Shown here one piece after another: positions 46,281 through 57,480 of a stretch of DNA of 64,000 nt (position 1 is its first letter; every line of letters begins with the position of its first letter). Origin of the DNA: Nageia nagi (lineage: Eukaryota > Pinophyta); contig JBITNC010000001.1 in the NCBI GenBank assembly GCA_050084985.1, positions 129,828,001 through 129,892,000 on the forward strand, in the 5' to 3' direction. The notes beneath the pieces were generated by a model. That model searched no databases and was not told where the DNA came from. It saw only the letters and a program-made list of their open reading frames with translations. The translations under genes and the position numbers were made by a program.

Positions 46281-46894
46281 TTTTATTAATTTAATAGTAT
46301 TTATAATTTAATTTTTTTATGAATCAATCTAATATTTAAAAGTAAATATTTATGAATTTAATCTAATAATTAGCTAATATTTAAAGTAAATATTTTTAAA
46401 ATTATTTAATATTTTAAATTTATTTAATGTTATTTTTTTAGTTATTTTTTTATTTTAATGAGGATGAAATGATGCATTGTTTGATGCATTGATGCATCAA
46501 GTAAAACATGTAATTATAAAAAAATAAAAGGGGTATACCCCATGTGCTCCACTAATCATTTTCTTAGTCAAAAATCACAAGAGGGACATGGAATAGAGTG
46601 TTTTGTCATAGAATAGGGGCACATAAGGTTCATATTTGGACAAAATCTAACTATTTTCCATCAGATCCAAGGTCAGATTTATCATATCCATAGCCAGATT
46701 CAAAGGTAAGTATACTAAATCCAAATTTTTACTTTCTAAAGCATACACTTAACATTTTTTTAATAGAGATAGAATATTTTTGCATGCATGTGATATTTTT
46801 AATATGAAGATTGGAAAACTAAATAAAAAAAACATAAAAAAATTGAACAAAAAAATCCTAAATCTTTGGAACATGAAAACCTTAGAATCTAGAT
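46281..46894. other. CACTA internal AT-rich region, no gene seen
   Basis: Contains GATGCATTGTTTGATGCATTGATGCATCAAG near 46472-46502, a cluster of the same GATGCAT motif found in both subterminal regions. No gene seen. Confidence 0.5.
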
Positions 46895-47590
46895 AAAAAG
46901 TTAGGGTTTACAAAATTAAAACTATGGTTTGGAGAAAAACTAAATCTTACAAAAATAATTTTAGGAAAAAAATAAATTTGACTTAAAATTTAATGTTAAT
47001 TTTGTAAAAAGTTAGGTTATTTTTTATAAGATATTAGGGTTAATTTTTGTAAAATTTTAGGGTGATTTTTTATTTTAAAATTTGTGGTTAATTTTTGTAA
47101 AAAATTAGGGTTAATTTTTGTAAAAAATTAGGGTTAATTTTCGTAAAAAATTAGGGTTAATTTTCATAGAAATTAAGGATTAATTTTTGTAAAAAAATAT
47201 TGGTTAATTTTTGTAAAACTTTAGGGCTAAATTTTAGGTGTTAGGTGTTGGGTTACAGTTAAATTTTATTTAATTTAGGGTTAATTTTTACTATAAATTT
47301 AATGTTAATTTTTGTAAAATTTTAGGGTTAATTTTGATTTTAAAATTTAGGGTTAATTTTCGTAAAAAATATGATTTAATTTTTTTTTTTTGTAAAAAAC
47401 TAAGGCTAATTTTAACTTAAAATTTAGGGATAAATTTTGTAACAAGTTATAATTAATTTTTGTAAAAATTTAGGGTTAAATTTTAGGTGTTAAGTGTTTG
47501 GTTTACGATTAAATAGTTAAGGTAAATTTTTGTAAAAAAACTTTTGGTAAATTTTTGTAAAAAACCTAGTGATAAATTTAGGGTTAACAC
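46895..47590 (+). repeat. Tandem array, TTAGGGTTAATTTTTGTAAAAAA unit (about 23 bp)
   Basis: About 20 degenerate units, clearest at 47095-47170. Again each unit carries TTAGGG on plus. Related to the 42.8 kb array by the GTAAAAA(A)TTAGGGTT block but with an added AATTTTT. Confidence 0.92.
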
Positions 47591-48195
47591 TAACATCATG
47601 TTGTATAAAGGTTGAGGCTAGGGTTAGGGGTTGTGGTATATATGTTTAGGTTAGGGTATAAAGAATTAGGTTGCATTTGGGTTAAGGTTTATGTTAAGAT
47701 TTAAGGGTTAGGAGTTTGGGTTTCAATTCAATGTTAGAGTTTTATGGGTTTGGATTTTAGTTAGAAATTAGGGTTTAAGGGTTATGGTTAAGAATTAAGG
47801 GTAAGTGTTAGGGTTTAAATAATATGGTTAGGATTTATTAAGGATTATGGTTAGGATTTTAAGGGTTAGGGGTTGGGGTTAGGGTTTAAGATTTTAGGTT
47901 TGACTTAGTGGTTATAGTTTAAGGGTTAGAGGTTTAGGTTTAAGTTAAGGGTTTAAGATTTAACCCTAATTTCTAGAGTTGAAGGTTATGGTACCCAATT
48001 TTGTTAGGGGTTACAGTATGTTAAGGATTAAGGGTTTGAGTTTGGGTTAGGGTTTAAGGATTTATGTTAGGATTTAAGTGTTAGAAGTTTGGGTTTGAGT
48101 TTAATGTTAGGTTTGACTTAGGGTCTATGATTTAAGGGTTAATGTTTTAGGGTTGAGTTGAGGGTTTAAGATTTAAAGTTTAAGGTTTGGGTTAC
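47591..48195 (+). repeat. Degenerate GGGTTTAAG/TTAGGGTT-rich stretch
   Basis: Irregular repeats of TTAGGGTTTAAGG-like sequence, the most diverged of the four telomere-like blocks. No gene seen. Confidence 0.8.
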
Positions 48196-48239
48196 CCATA
48201 AATATTATTGTAACTAATTGACATAACTTAAAACAACAA

Positions 48240-48399
48240 AGGATAACATCCTAAATATGGAGATAGTAATATGGTAATTGCAGATGTACAATCAGTGAAT
48301 ATGGAGATAGTATTTATAATATGCAAGGGCACTAATGATATTGAGATTAAGGTGGTTGAGAAGGGTGTTGTAATTAAAGATCAAAATGGTAAGAATTGA

Positions 48400-48430
<31 letters not shown>

Positions 48431-49240
48431 TTGAATATAAGAATTTAGTAATGTTATTAAATTCTCTTCAGGCCATTTTTTTATGATACTCTCAAAAAAT
48501 GTACTTTCCACTAGTTTGATCCCACCATAGATATTGAGTGGGAAAAACAAAGTGAAATAGGTATATATATAATTTATATGCTTAATTTTATACTTAATTT
48601 TTTATAGATTAATATTGATAATATATTTTACATAATTTTTTAATTCATTTTCTAAAAAATTATGTATTTTATAGCAAAACAAAGGGTCATAGATATCTTG
48701 AAAAGAAAATTTGGTTATGCATGGAGCCCAAAATTGGCATTGCAACATATGGGCAAGAATTTGAATTGGAGGAGAGATAAAATAAGGAATAAAATAAAAA
48801 ACTTCCTAAAAAGCAAGGAAAAAGGAAGTAGGCCTACATATGTTGACAAGAAGGTGTGGAAGAGCCTAATGAAGAAGGTGGAGGAGGAGGAAGCATGCAG
48901 AGAACCCACTACTAAACCATCATGGTGCAAAAAAGCTATGCATACTCGATATGACATATCTTCAATGGCATATACTCATAAGTCAGGTAAATCAAGAAAA
49001 GTAGGGATCAAAAGAAGATATGTAAGTATTTTATTTCATATTTATGCATGAATAGTTATATAATTAAATTATATGCATAAAATATTATTTAGTAAATATG
49101 GTTTTTTGCAATATGATAAATGTGGCATGTATCATACAAAAGATGAAGTAAAATTTGCCCTAAAAAATGGTTTTCAAGCCCTAATATTGAAAATAGCTTT
49201 CGATACTGTAAGTAATATTTAAATTTTTTTAATTTATTAT
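48240..49240 (+). pseudogene. Possible second CACTA gene (TnpA/Transposase_24-like)
   Basis: The best exon is 48675-49021, after an acceptor (TTTTATAG) and before a donor (GTAAGT). It encodes RVIDILKRKFGYAWSPKLAL, NWRRDKIRNKIKNFLKSKEK and AYTHKSGKSRKVGIKRR, a basic region that resembles plant Ptta/En/Spm transposase_24 proteins. A preceding possible exon ends at a GTAAG donor near 48390 (IVFIICKGTNDIEIKVVEKG). A 29-bp TA run (about 48404-48432) lies in the intron. A further piece at about 49108-49207 ends at GTAAGT. Convergent with tnp2. Family assignment tentative. Confidence 0.5.
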
Positions 49241-49289
49241 ATTATTTTAATAATGTCTCATAATTTTTTTAGTTTTCTTATTTACTAAT

Positions 49290-49590
49290 ATTTAGTTGAT
49301 TATTCTTTGGAGGGTGAGGAGGGTCAACTAGAGAGTGGTTGATAGGAGGGTGACTGAGAGGAGGGTGATCAAGAGGGGTGGCAAATTACCAAAATACATG
49401 AAGATGATAAAGATTACATTGGATGTGGTCATGATAGTGAATCACCCTTTACCATACATTTGTACACTCAAGGTGGATATTTTTTATTGACCTATTACCA
49501 TGCATTTGTACACTTGACATGGACATTTTTTGTTTATCCATTACCATGCATTTGTACTCTTAATGTGGAAATTTTTTACTGATTGATCCT
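49290..49590 (+). repeat. Short tandem repeats in CACTA right arm
   Basis: 49305-49375 is GGAGGGTGA-rich. 49445-49585 holds three roughly 50-bp units of ACCATGCATTTGTACACT followed by GTGGATATTTTTTATTGA. No gene seen. Confidence 0.75.
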
Positions 49591-49837
49591 AATTATTAAT
49601 TTAATGTGTTATATTATTTATACATAATGTGTTTTAAGTTTTATTCTTATTATGCTTATATTTTTAAATTTAAATGTATCTGTTAATGTATTATTTGAAT
49701 GTATATATATTACCTTTAATGTATATATATATTATGGTTAATGTATTCAAATGAATGTATTATACACTACACAAAAAAATAAATAATAAATAGTAATAAT
49801 AAATAATTTATTTTTTTGAATTACAAAATAAAATTTA

Positions 49838-50315
49838 ACATTTTATGAGTCAAAATATTGATGTTTTATGATTCAAACTATTGACATTTTATGATTCAAA
49901 TTTATGAAATTTTTTTAGTCAAATTTATGACATTTTTTTGAGTCAAATTTATGGCATTTTTTTAGTCAAATTTATGATGTTTTTTGAGTCAAATTTATGA
50001 TGCTTTATGGGTCAAATTATTTACTTTTTTGAGTCAAATTTATGACTCTTTATGAGTCAAATTCAAGATGCTTTATGACTCAAATTTATGATGCTTTATG
50101 AGTCAAAATGTATGACATTTTATGATTTAAATATATGACACTTTATGAGTCAAAATCTTGACATTTTGGTTGACAAAAGGAGAAATTGACTTGATGCATG
50201 GGTTGACAATACCCTTAGCATCACGTGAGGCATCAAGTAGATACTAGAAAAAAGAAAAAAAATACTCTATGCCTTGATGCATTGTATAATGCAAAATCCA
50301 TAAAATGTAGTAGTG
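49838..50315 (-). repeat. Right subterminal repeats and terminal inverted repeat of CACTA
   Basis: About 13 units of roughly 25 bp, ATGAGTCAAATTTATGAC(ATTTT), from 49838 to 50165, then GCATCAAG motifs and the TIR (50276-50315). Subterminal repeat clusters bind the transposase in CACTA elements. Confidence 0.88.
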
Positions 50316-50318
50316 ATT

Positions 50319-52628
50319 TTCATGTGGATGTAATGAAATATTATTAACTTGATGTTGAGGAAGGGGGTTTTTATAAATTCCAAAATTTTAATTAGGGATA
50401 GCTAGAGGATTATCAACTTCCAATTTTCCTTGACTAATGAATTTTGAATTTTATGTTGTAAGGTTTTGCATTTATTTTTATCATCACCCTTTTAGTGATG
50501 GAAATGAAAAAATTCATTTTCATTATACCATCTATTATTTTGAGCATCAAGATGTTTAGGCCTTATCTCTGTTAACATAATTACTTTATGATCACAAAGT
50601 TTCCTCAAAATATCATAAAGAGATTCTGATAAAGGTGTGAACTTTCTTTGTGGTCTAGAGTCCTTTTCCTCATTTTATGGAGGGTTTGGTTCCACCTCTT
50701 TAGTAATAGAAACTTTGTTATATGGTGTTGGTTTACTTGTTTGCTTTGCTTGATTTTTGTTATTAACATAAGGTTCCTTTTTCTTTCCTTTCATTTTTTC
50801 ATATTGAATGTTAAACTTTTTGATTATGATCACTTGAAAGATAGCTTCTTCAAAGGTCTTATGTTGTTGAATTAATAAGGTACTAGTAATTCGCATGCTT
50901 TTCAATATTAACGTCCATCTTGAGATGAAATTAGTAACTAATTCATCTTGAAATTGTTGTAATCTTGTAAGATTGGTAATTGAGGTTTTATCTTTACTAT
51001 TGATTCTAAAATATTCCAAGAACAAATTTGCCAACTAAGCATATGAATGAATACTATATTTTGTTAAGTTATTGTACCAATCCATTTCTTTTTCAGAAAG
51101 TGTCATGGAAAATATATGTAGCATTAATGCATCATCATTAGCAATAACATAACTTGAATACTTAAATTGTATAAGCTATTCTTTGGGATCTTCCTTTCCC
51201 TTAGGTGGTTCAATTTTTGGAATCTCAAATTTGAAAGGAATCTCCTTTTTGGGAACACTTGGATAAATAGGTTCATTGAAAATTGTTTCATATAATACCT
51301 TTTGTTTACTTTACAAATGTAGCTTCTTTTCAATTCCCATCAACCTTTTATGAAGATCATCCCTTTCTTTTGGTTGATTTTGATACATGGGATATTTACC
51401 ATTCCTATGATCTACTCTTTCTTCATATCTTGGGAATGATTCATATCTTTGTTCAGAAGGTGTATAGACATCATAGTAATCCCCATCATATGGTGGAGAA
51501 GGTGGTGGAGACTGGTGTGGTGGTAGTTGAGGTAATTATTGTTGAGATAATAGTGGTTTAGGAGGATAGTGTAATTGCCCCTTATCTCTAAGTGGATGTA
51601 AGTGGTACCCTTGAAGCTCATTTTTTTGATTTCTAAGTGAAGCTTCTTTTCTCTTAGCCACATAAGAATATTAATATTTATGCACTCCATAACCCTATGG
51701 TGATAGAGGTCATGCACTAGGCTATGCTTTTCTATCTCTTCCTATTATTTGATTAGGTCTAGATTGGATTTGGATATTTTGCTTACTAGGTTGCATTATT
51801 AGTGGTTTATTTTGGTGCACATTAAGCATGGATTGTACTTGCAACCATGGTTGTTGGGTAAATCCCATGGGTTTCATTTATTGTTGTACATCTGGGTTAT
51901 ACAAAATCATTTTTCATTATGGTTGGTGTTTATATTATTTTGGGGAGGATTTTCTTTTCTATGCACATAGGGGGTATTTATTGGAACCTAAACCTTGGAA
52001 AATCATGATTATATTTTACCTTATGTCCTTATATAGGTGTCCTATGACTTGATATAGTAGTTGACATATTTAACTTTAAAATGTAATAAGCATTATTATA
52101 AACTCTAGAATGATCTCTTGATTCTAGCATAGGAGTAGTTGTATGTATGGATATTCAATAATTAAAATCTTTTATTTGCCTAGATATGGTGGAGGGAGTA
52201 TAATCATCCCTTCTTAAGTATGATTGAATTAAGCATCCATCTAGTAAATAACATATGACATGATCATACTTAGGTATAAAAAGACCTCTTTGAAGAATTG
52301 TATTAGCTAAATGAGTTTATGAAGGAGGTATATTTCTTAATACAATCTCTTCCACATCATTGAATGCTTGTGTATCTTTCATTAAATATTTTGGATCTAA
52401 AGGAAGACTATGGGCATGAGAAGAATGAGGGATTCTTAATTATGTTAGACTTTGTCTAACTACATTTAATTCATGATCGATAGGATTTAGGTAAGCTTGA
52501 TTTGTTTCTCAAGGAGTCTCTCTTCTTGAAATATTCCTACTAGACCTATGAATCTCTCGTTATTCTAAATAGTTTTCATCATATGGATCTTGCTCTTGAT
52601 GAGATATTTGAGATCAAGTGTTAACCAT
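50319..52628 (-). pseudogene. gypsy-A gag
   Basis: An ATG at 52628 opens MVNT, a TGA, then SQISHQEQDPYDENYLE. The 119-codon piece at 51034-50678 has MANLFLEYFRINSKDKTSIT, NLTRLQQFQDELVTNFISRW and MRITSTLLIQQHKTFEEAIF, the retrotransposon gag core of Ty3/gypsy elements (pattern L-x2-L-x-Q-x2-x-E-x3-x-F-x2-R). The end near 50340 reads NPLPQHQVNNISLHPHEN, and the frame continues at 35849 across CACTA. Several stops. Plus-strand open stretches at 50648 and 51283 are shadows of it. Confidence 0.85.
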
Positions 52629-54480
52629 CTTCTTTTGGTTTTTTATTCATTTTTTATATTTTTTATCTTTATTTTTCTTTTTTACCAAACTATAAGGAAA
52701 AGAAAGCAAACATCAAACATAGCAATTCTATTTTTTATCTTTTGTATTTATATTGGTGAGAAAATAATTAAATGCATAAAAAATGTACATGCATACTTAC
52801 CTTTTCAGTGTGATTATCTTTTTGTAGGTTTTTGGCATATTAAATTAATCTTTTTAATATGAGAAGTATGAATTGTATATTTTAATCTTCTTAATTTTTC
52901 TAAATTTTTTTGTGTAGTCAAGTGTTTAAGCAAGGTAAGCTGGTAATCCTATCAAGTAATCTAGGGTTAAGTAAGAAATTGGTACTTAAAATAGCCTCTT
53001 TAGTGCAATGGGGCTCAGCAAATACTATTGAGAACTATCTTGGTAATGAAATCCAAGTATATCCCCCTTTTTTATAGTCATTCAATGAAAAGTAATGACT
53101 TCTAACCTATGAACCTGATATTCATCTTCAAGTTTTGGCTCTAAGGCTCATAATATTTTATTAATGGAAACAAAATAAAATAAGAATCAATGGTTAATAA
53201 TAACATCCAACTCATTGATGTTCATTTTAATAGGTCTCATGATCATGCATTTAATTAAAATAAAGTACCTATGGATGCAAATTCTAACCCTCCTGATCAT
53301 ACATGTCCATTAATTAAGCTTTTTTAATGTGATTCAAATAATGTTTTAATTAATGAATAAGTTGATATAAATATCCCACAAGATTCATTACCTTTTAATG
53401 AGATTCATTAACCAAAGGAAATATTTATATGTGGTTTATTACCTCTTCTTATGAGTCATAATCTCCTTCAACCACCTTTCAACGTGGTAAGGGTAGACAA
53501 GTAAGAAGTTGTTAATGTGAATAAGTTCCTTTTAATGCATGTATATTTCCTCTCATTATGAGTCACAATCATTTGACCACCTCTCGACATGGTAAGGTAG
53601 ATAAGTAAGAGTATTAATGTGTAAAAATTAGCCACAAGATTCATTGACTGATTTAATGTATCCTAATCTACATTAAACTCTATTCATTCACCTTAAATTT
53701 ATTCCAACCTTAATGATGATTAGTTACCCCTTTCAAGTGTGGAAGTGACTTAGTGTAGATTCATTTACCAAATAAATGTGATAAAGTGAAAAATAGAAAA
53801 AATTCATTTATCTTTTTTCTATCACATCCATTCTAGTCACCTCAAATCATTTTTCAATGCAAAGGTAGAGCATAAGTGGATAAGATAGAAAAATATTAAT
53901 TTAATGGGTTTGTTTGCTTATACGATCCCTTACCAAATGAATAAGAAGTAAATAAAATTCTAAAACTCAAACAAATAAGCATAAAAAAATAATGCATGTT
54001 ACTATTGATATTCAATACCCTCCCCTACATGCACTCTGAGCACATGGATAAAAAATAAGGTATTCATTTTTTATTATCAAATTTAGTTCATAAGCTATGC
54101 TTACAATATTAATGAGAATAAAAAAATTGCTCTTTATTCTAAATCATTAGCATTTTAATAGATTAACTTATGTCTTAAACCAGTCATTGACATCTGATAT
54201 CCAGTCATTGGTAATTTTGTAATTGGAACCTAGAAAAACATATAACACACAAAATGAAATTAACTTTACTACCACATAAAAAAAACCATAAAAACAACTG
54301 TAAAGACATAGAAAACCCCCTCCCTTTCATCATTGATATTATTTTCATTGGAAAGGCCCTCCTTTTAGTGCAAATATATCATACTCAAAAAGTAACCCTA
54401 TTAGCAAACAAGACAATACATGTCATGATCAATATATTCTTTATTACTCATGAATAGAACTCAATGAGTCAATGATGAAT
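52629..54480. other. Upstream side of gypsy-A: leader/LTR candidate, no gene
   Basis: T-rich from 52629 to 52920. 53030-53260 resembles 45340-45530 (shared CCAACTCATTGATGTTCATT and TGAAAAGTAATGACT). Two roughly 110-bp similar units occur at 53439-53550 and 53553-53640 (TTATGAGTCA(C/T)AATC, then CCACCT and GGTAAGG). 53290-54030 is rich in ATTCATT(A/G) motifs. This is where the 5' LTR of gypsy-A should lie, but I could not match it to a left copy. Confidence 0.4.
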
Positions 54481-54489
54481 CTCTTTCAA

Positions 54490-55209
54490 TTTGCTATCTT
54501 GCAAAAGGGATTTTTACAAAATAATATTTTGGTCTTTGTAGGTCTATTTATTGTGTTTGAAAGCTTCAAAAATTATCTTCTAAAACCTTTAAAAAAATGT
54601 ATTTCTCATTTCCAATTCCATATAAATTATCTCTATTAAGTTCCATTGCTTTGCACCTATGGACCCTGCACACATGTGAACAAAAAAAACATCAAACATA
54701 CCTATTCATATCATAAAATAAGCATAATACTGAATATAAACAAGCATGAAAATAATAAAATAATAATACATTTAACTTAGTAAATTTGGATGTGTTTTGA
54801 TAAAATAACTTTTCATTCAAATTGGGTCCCTTTGCTTCATTGTAGAAGGATTTATTTATAGATTTTGGAAACATGTAGAGTTTCTAATTTTGAGACAAAA
54901 ATTTGGATAGAAAAGCCTATCCAACTTTGTCATGGCTATGATCTAAAGTTGAGATGCATAGGATGGATGATGAGTCATCCATTATCCCTTGCTTTCTTCC
55001 CAATGTGCTTCAGGAGTTACCATTTTTTATTTTACTTTTCCCAATTATAGAGTCATTGGCATCGAGGTATCGAATGCTAGCTTTCTACTTGAGTCATATA
55101 AAATTGAAGTAGGATGCTAGAGATTGGTAGACTATATTACTATTGTCTAATTTTTTGTTCTTCTTTCATCTATCAAAAGAAGAATCATTTTTGGGTTTCT
55201 ACAATATGA
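54490..55209 (+). repeat. Diverged LTR-like repeat, copy 1 (partner at 60985-61668)
   Basis: Shares ordered blocks with 60985-61668: TTTTTACAAA, CC(T)GCACACATG, ACATCAAACATACCTATT, CAAATTGGGTC, TTTATTTATAGATTTTGG (TATA box), AGAGTCATTGGCATCGAGG and GGGTTTCTACA. This copy has lost the CG dinucleotides present in the partner. The TATA box in the middle and an end in CTACA suggest an LTR on plus. Confidence 0.65.
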
Positions 55210-56025
55210 AATAATTAAATTCACTAATATATTATATATAAAATTATCTAAGTACATAATATGGTTTGAAATGATGAAATTGTACCATATGAGTGGAGGA
55301 TATACAATTCATAAATACAATAAAGATACCCTTAAACTCTTTGATATGATGAAGCACTTGGGATTCTAGGAATCAACATGCTCTAGAGTCCTTTAAGTAT
55401 TTTAGGATAATGCAAAAAGTTTTAGATCTAGGTCAATTAACTGATGTAAGTATACTAACTATTTGAGAAACTTTTGGAGCTTTAAAATGGAGAAGGTGTA
55501 TTCATGGAAAAACAAAATTAACATGCTTTAAATACCTTTAAATATTTTCAATTAATGCAATTGATAGGTTTCACACATGATTAAAACATAGGAAAAATAA
55601 GGGTGTAAAAAGAATTATACCTCATTTAATGAAAACTACCTAGATCCAACTAAGCCTCCCTTGCCCTCTAAATCTTCCTCTCTTTCTTTAATTCCACCAA
55701 CTCTCCTTTCTTGGTTTGTGATAATTTATGGTAATAGTTGACCCCTAACATGAATGAATTATGGTAAGTTAAGTAAAAAAAGCACTTTAATAATATTTGG
55801 TGAATTATTATGAAATATTATTAAATTACCTTTCACCTTACTCAACATTAGATTCATTGATGTTATGGGTTAACTAACTTACCTCAGCTTCCTGTTATGC
55901 CGTAATAACATGAATATATTTCAAATGGTGTTAATAAATATTTATATAAATGATCTAAATGTACTAACATATGATATAAAATTATCTAAGTACACCATAT
56001 GGTCTGGAATGACTAATTATACATT
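55210..56025. repeat. AT-rich diverged repeats around 55220 and 55935
   Basis: AAAATTATCTAAGTACA(C/T) and ATATGGTTTGAAATGATG-type blocks at 55220-55300 recur at 55935-56020 and, in multiple copies, at 60620-60860. The DNA between has no gene seen. Confidence 0.6.
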
Positions 56026-56105
56026 CATTATATGGGGATCATTGTTTGGTGCATGCATTGTATGGGGATCATTTCTTGGTGTGTGTATTGTATGGAGATC
56101 ATTAC
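56026..56105 (+). repeat. Threefold 30-bp repeat encoding a PPR E-motif-like WGSLLGAC block
   Basis: ATTGTATGGGGATCATT(T/G) followed by TTGGTG occurs three times with a 30-bp period. Its translation, TIWGSLFGACIVWGSFLGVC, repeats the VWGSLLGAC block characteristic of the E motif of plant PLS-class PPR proteins. Confidence 0.7.
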
Positions 56106-57480
56106 TTTGAACTTCATTTCTAAAATACCCATAAAACCTAAATTGGATGTGTAGATGTGTCTACTTGGTACTTGTAAATTGAATATTTTGGTTTTGAATC
56201 TCTTGATAGATATGTATGCAAAATACAAAATAAACCCTTACAACATGAGTGAATCTTATTGCATTATTACTATCATTATGCATGCAATATTAACCTTCTT
56301 GATCATGCAGGCTATCCCAAGGAAGATTTGAACTTCACTACCAAACTACCCATAAAACCTAAATTGGGAATATGGATGTGTCTACTTTTTGATTACAAAT
56401 CAAATGTTGTGGTTTTAAATTCCCTTATAGATTTGTATATAAAATGCAAACCAAACCCTTACAAAATGAGGGAATCTTATTGCATTATTCCTAAGATGAA
56501 TCATACATGCATTATTGACCTTCTTGGTCATGAATGTTATCCCAAGGATAATAGATATGTATATATAATGCAAACCAAACCCTTACAACATGAGGGAATC
56601 TTATTGCATTATTCATGAGATTAATCATTATACGTGCATGTTATCCTGAGGGTCCTTCGAACTTCACTACCAAAATACCCATAAAACTTGAACTAGGTGT
56701 GTGTATGTGTCTATTTGGTTCTTGTAAATCATATACTATCACTATGAATTTCTTATAGATCATATTTATGTAAAATATAGAATAATATATAAGGCATGAT
56801 CATTTTGATAAGATACTACCAAAATACCCATAAAACCTAAATTGGGTGTGTGGATTTGTATACTTGGTGCTTATAAATTTAATGTTATGGGTAAGTGCCT
56901 TGATATATCACATGTATAAAAAATATATAAGAATACAAAAGGCTTGGTAATTATTTAATAATACACTCCCAAAATACCCATAAAATCATAATTGGGTGTG
57001 TGGATGTGTCTACTTGGTATTTGTAAATCGAATCTTATTGTTTGAGTGCCTTGATAGTTCATATATATACAAAATATGTAAGAATACAAAAGGCCTAACC
57101 CTAAGAATTATTTGATAGGATACTACCAAAATAACCATAAAACTTAAATTGGTTTTGTTGATGTATTTACTTGGTGCTTGGAAATCAAATTTTATCATTG
57201 TGAGTACCTTGATAGATCACATGTATGCAAAGTGTGGAAGAATACACAAGGCCTAAGAATTGTTAGACAAGATACTACCAAAATACCCATAAAACCTAAA
57301 TTGGATGTGTGCATATGTATAATTTGTTCTTGTAAATCAAATTTTATGGTCATGAGGACACTCATATATCACATGTATGCAAAATATGGAAGAATATAGA
57401 AGGTATGAAAATTGTTTAAGAAGATACTACCAAAATATCCATAAAACCTAAATTGGGTATATTTATGTGTTTACTAATGA
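56106..57480 (+). repeat. Tandem array derived from a PPR-protein gene (E motif), 8 units
   Basis: The block ACCCATAAAACCTAAATTGG recurs at 56127, 56348, 56677, 56826, 56976, 57133, 57285 and 57437. The last six are spaced 149-157 bp. Translations on plus give TTKIPIKPKLDV and KLPIKPKLGIWMCLL (E-motif 'MPIKPD..VW..LL'), CIIDLLGHECYPK ('CMVDLLGRAG'), and LIYHMYAKYGRI ('LIDMYAKCGRI'). The first units are longer and include an extra segment (CCAAACCCTTACAAAATGAG), itself present three times. This is a gene fragment turned into a minisatellite; no unit is intact. Confidence 0.82.

Larger units (their letters stand above)
35850..50315. mobile_element. CACTA (En/Spm) DNA transposon inserted in gypsy-A gag-pol
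   Basis: Left end CACTAATACATTTTAGTCAT and, as reverse complement of the right end, CACTACTACATTTTATGGAT. The terminal inverted repeats match at 33 of the first 40 positions by eye. A 3-bp target duplication ATT (35847-35849, 50316-50318) flanks it, and gypsy-A's frame continues across. Inside are tnp2-type transposase exons on the minus strand, a possible second transposase-like gene on plus, a SET-domain segment and large telomere-like arrays. Length 14.5 kb. Confidence 0.93.
6614..52628 (-). mobile_element. gypsy-A: Tat-like Ty3/gypsy retrotransposon, split in three by nested insertions
   Basis: Minus-strand pieces in order are gag (52628-50316), gag/PR/RT/RNase H and the start of a second RNase H (35849-32331), then the rest of the second RNase H and integrase (9538-about 8240). 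The gaps are exactly a CACTA element (35850-50315) and copia-B (9544-32325). Leaving each insert and one TSD copy out restores continuous frames: HPHEN then QVTHNW at the CACTA site, and NAKDK then YLILS at the copia-B site. The order RT-RNaseH-RNaseH-integrase is that of the plant Tat lineage. LTRs were not identified, so the outer limits are approximate. Confidence 0.8.

Noticed and set aside
48715-48957. Minus-strand open stretch of 80 codons
   Set aside because: It overlaps the plus-strand exon with splice sites at 48675-49021, and its sequence is the hydrophobic antisense of a lysine-rich exon.
49765-49780. CACTACACAAAAAAAT, which looks like a CACTA transposon end
   Set aside because: No matching inverted end or TSD goes with it. 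The pair 35850/50315 matches over 40 bp with TSD ATT, so this is taken as a chance match in the subterminal region.
51283-51561. Plus-strand 92-codon open stretch
   Set aside because: Antisense to gypsy-A gag; its Val/Glu/Ile repeats mirror a Tyr/His/Asn-rich gag segment.
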